From NCBI GenBank assembly GCA_959347315.1, contig OY365813.1, forward strand, positions 14,323,567 through 14,387,566: a DNA stretch of 64,000 bases. The letters run 5' to 3'. The stretch's first letter is position 1. Each line of letters starts with the position of its first letter. The stretch comes from Bimastos eiseni. Lineage: Eukaryota > Annelida > Clitellata > Crassiclitellata > Lumbricidae. Shown here in pieces: positions 43,440-64,000 of the stretch. A model generated the notes under the pieces. The model ran no database searches. It saw nothing but the letters and a program-made list of their open reading frames with translations, and was not told the origin of the DNA. Made by a program: the position numbers and the translations under genes.

Positions 43440-45860
43440 TTTAAAGTCTTTTCTGTATTCTTAGCCCCAAACTACACCTTTGCAGAGGTTACATTTTTAA
43501 TTAATTAGATTATTAAAAATGAGGAATTTCTATTGCGCCATTCAATGCACAAGGCTTCAACCGGTGGCGCTCCAAGGCCAAGCCGCACTCAGGTCAAACT
43601 TTATCGGAGATGATGGATAAGTAATTCAAACAGAAAAGTTTTATGCTGAGCATGAAATTATGACACAAATGATTGAGCACATACAGGGTGGCTCCATAAA
43701 AAATATGGAATATTAAATTAAGACAGCTGTAATATTTGAGGCAATGAAATGTTTTTCAATGAAATTTTCAGGGATTGTTTGTGAATCTTTCTTCTGTAAA
43801 TCTGAAAAGTTTGGTAAAGATATCTCTATCGGTTGTTGAGAAATTGCATTTCTTCTGGTGGGGTATTTTTTATTGGACCACCATGTACAGTCGTGGAATT
43901 CAGAAATCCACTCGGTCCAGCCACTGAAAGATGCAGCCAATATGGTTCACTAGCCTTTCTGTTATATCTTTGCTTATGGGATCAGTTGTTACTGATTAGA
44001 ATTTTAGAATTTCTGCTGTGCTATGTTGTGAATTCAAGTTGTTGGATAAGAAGTCTGTGTTGCCCAATAAAGTTAAGGTGAAGAGAGAGAGATAGATAGA
44101 GAAAGAGAGGAGAGAGAAAGTAGTCCGTTCTACATACATGGCCCCAAATGTTTTGAAACAGAATATCAACTGCAAGTCACGAAATGTTTGTGAGATTTAT
44201 TCTTGGCAGTACATGAACAAAAATAATCTAATATTTGCGAATAGAGAATAGCAGGGCAGCCACGCTCCATGGTCAGAATACACGGCGAATAATCACAATG
44301 TCTTGCACAGAAGATGAGACAGAATATCTTCACCTTACCGTCACAACACATATTCATCATCTGTGGAAATCTTATCATCTGCAGACCAGGCGTTATGAAA
44401 ACATAACTGAACTTAAGAGCAACTGCTCGGAGTAATAGAAGGTAAAACGTTCAATGACAGTTCGCTATATCCTTAAAGTTTAAGGTGAATTGATTGTAAA
44501 ACTGATTGGTGACAAATAGCCTATGTGTTAAGTGATAAAACTCAGCAGGTTACAGCAATAGGGGTTAGGAAAAAAAAAAGCGATTCAAGGGAGAGGTGTC
44601 AATTGGTCAAACTGTTAAGGTGATGGCAGCAAAAATTAATAATTAGATTACATCATTAACACGTTTAACTTTGGCAGGTAGTCCAAACCCCAATTTAAAA
44701 ATAGATGTTGTACAGATTTGAAATTTTATGCAAGGTACAATTGGCGGTTGATTTGACCTCGTAACCTTTAGTCAAACAACAACGGCAAATTTACAAGACG
44801 ACAGTTCCACGGTTCTTCTTATTCTTTGGTGAATTTGACATGATTTGGCTGAAATCACAGATGTAGGATGATTACAGAAAATTTCATTTTCAGGAGAGAG
44901 AGAGAGAGAAAGAAAGAAGGGGAGAAAGAAACAGAAAAAAGGGAGAGGATATATATATATATATATATTGAGAGAGAGATGCAAGAAATTATTTGATCCT
45001 GAAGTGTAAATGTAGCGTGTTTTACATGTAATGTATATAGCTACCGTACAGCCTTGACCATTCGTGAATTTATGTGGTGAGATTATAGACATGGTTTTAT
45101 AGTAATAATTACAAGATCTCTATTGTTGTGATTTTTAACACACACACCCCCCCCCCGTTTGAATGGGCGCTACGTACCCCAATTAATGTCCTCATGGAGG
45201 AAATGCTTAATGGGTAAATTAAGTGTTTGAACAATAAGACAAAAATTGAAATTTTAACCTAACTCTATTTCCAGGAAGATTTCTACAGTAATCTATAGGT
45301 GGATTCCAGACTTACGTGGACGAAATCGACTTCATACGCTGAAGCTTGTATCTAAGGCCATAACACCGTGAACAACAGCATCATTCTGTAAGCGAACATG
45401 CATTCGTCAGGTTCAAAGTCAAGACTACTATGTCCATACAAACTGATACAATGTATATACATATATCTACATGGTGTTATAATTGGTGTGTATGACCACA
45501 TGTATATTATAAATAGCATTTATTATGCGCCCAAGCCCAGAGATGAACAAGGCAGTTGTATGTTCAAAGTCTGAAAAATAGAGGAGGCCTAGTTGCCGAT
45601 TCATCGCGCTGCAAGCCGAGCGCTCTAAGAGAGTTTAAACAATGTAGCTGCAGGGCCTCACAAAGACAAATTTCGCGCACGTGATCGTTGTGTACTGTAG
45701 GTTTATTAGATAAACATTTTCCAAGGTGTGTCGAATTAATTATTGCACAAATCATAGCAAAAATGTTGAGAGCAGTTAACATCTTTGAGTCACATTGTCG
45801 CATTATCGTGCGGGCACCTAGCCAACACATTGAGATTTAGACCCCTATTTATGTCACCAC
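43440..45860. other. Intergenic DNA between SFR1 and the KChIP gene
   Basis: A reversed GCGCC-type tail lies at 43525-43600 and another at 45510-45545. A block beginning 'TACAGGGTGGCTCCATAAAA' (43682) looks like a transposon end, unpaired. (GA)n lies at 44890-44970, partly TA. The last KChIP exon should lie on the minus strand somewhere below 45865 but I did not find it. Confidence 0.4.
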
Positions 45861-45864
45861 TTAC

Positions 45865-63867
<18,003 letters not shown>

Positions 63868-63924
63868 CTGCCAACAAGAAACTGCGCTAAATAAATAAAG
63901 TGTAATCACAAGTAGTTGTACTAT

Positions 63925-64000
63925 ATTGTATTTTATTTACATAGCGCCTCTCACTGAATAACTATTCAGTGGGCTCTCTGCATTGGCCCATAGGCTTAAA
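63925..64000 (-). mobile_element. LINE/SINE 3' tail fragment at window edge
   Basis: 'TTTACATAGCGCCTCTCACT' then 'AACTATTCAGTGGGCTCTCT' is the reversed GCGC-type tail, cut by the window end. Confidence 0.5.

Overview
The window is animal (metazoan) genomic DNA. Genes are split by introns with GT/AG boundaries, intergenic DNA is AT-rich, and transposable elements, microsatellites and minisatellites are very dense. One 200-base run of N (17704-17903) marks an assembly gap. Gene content (a TMEM165/GDT1 transporter, the recombination factor SFR1, a KChIP-type calcium sensor, LicD-family transferases) fits a bilaterian. The recurring word AGGCCTA, the intron sizes and the repeat style suggest a marine invertebrate, possibly an echinoderm or other ambulacrarian. 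That placement is inference from style only.

Region 1 (about 4-21 kb) is a decayed tandem array built around a LicD-family gene on the minus strand. Two intronless copies are intact (8.0-8.9 kb and 15.9-16.8 kb). Flanking DNA from at least two further units survives without a gene (4.4-6.5 kb). The array carries tRNA-derived SINEs, a probable solo LTR, an N-interrupted hAT-like element and long microsatellites. A 34-bp minisatellite begins on the last codons of one LicD copy. Upstream (0-4 kb) lie a LINE 3' end, a SINE and a broken mariner with TA target duplications. Between the LicD copies lie a 647-bp (TATC)n tract, a hAT transposase remnant and a LINE reverse-transcriptase tail.

Region 2 (21-26.5 kb) has no gene I can support. 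It holds two elements resembling non-autonomous hAT transposons, one with a perfect 8-bp target duplication, plus other inverted-repeat DNA.

Region 3 (27.1-37.5 kb) carries the plus-strand TMEM165/GDT1 gene: six exons visible, first exon(s) not found. Its fifth visible exon and the surrounding 0.5 kb were copied 6.7 kb downstream, where a 1-bp deletion breaks the reading frame.

Region 4 (41.2-43.1 kb) is a compact two-exon plus-strand gene for SFR1, the SWI5 partner in RAD51-dependent recombination.

Region 5 (45.8-63.9 kb) is a minus-strand Kv-channel-interacting-protein (KChIP) gene. Four exons encode EF-hands 1-4 over 18 kb; the N-terminus and last exon are not seen. Its introns hold a decayed C2H2 zinc-finger sequence, several hAT-like elements, a PIF/Harbinger-like element, LINE tails and many microsatellites.

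The genes do not form a functional unit. The main value of the window is a record of local duplication and of cut-and-paste elements whose target duplications can still be read. All comparisons were made by eye.
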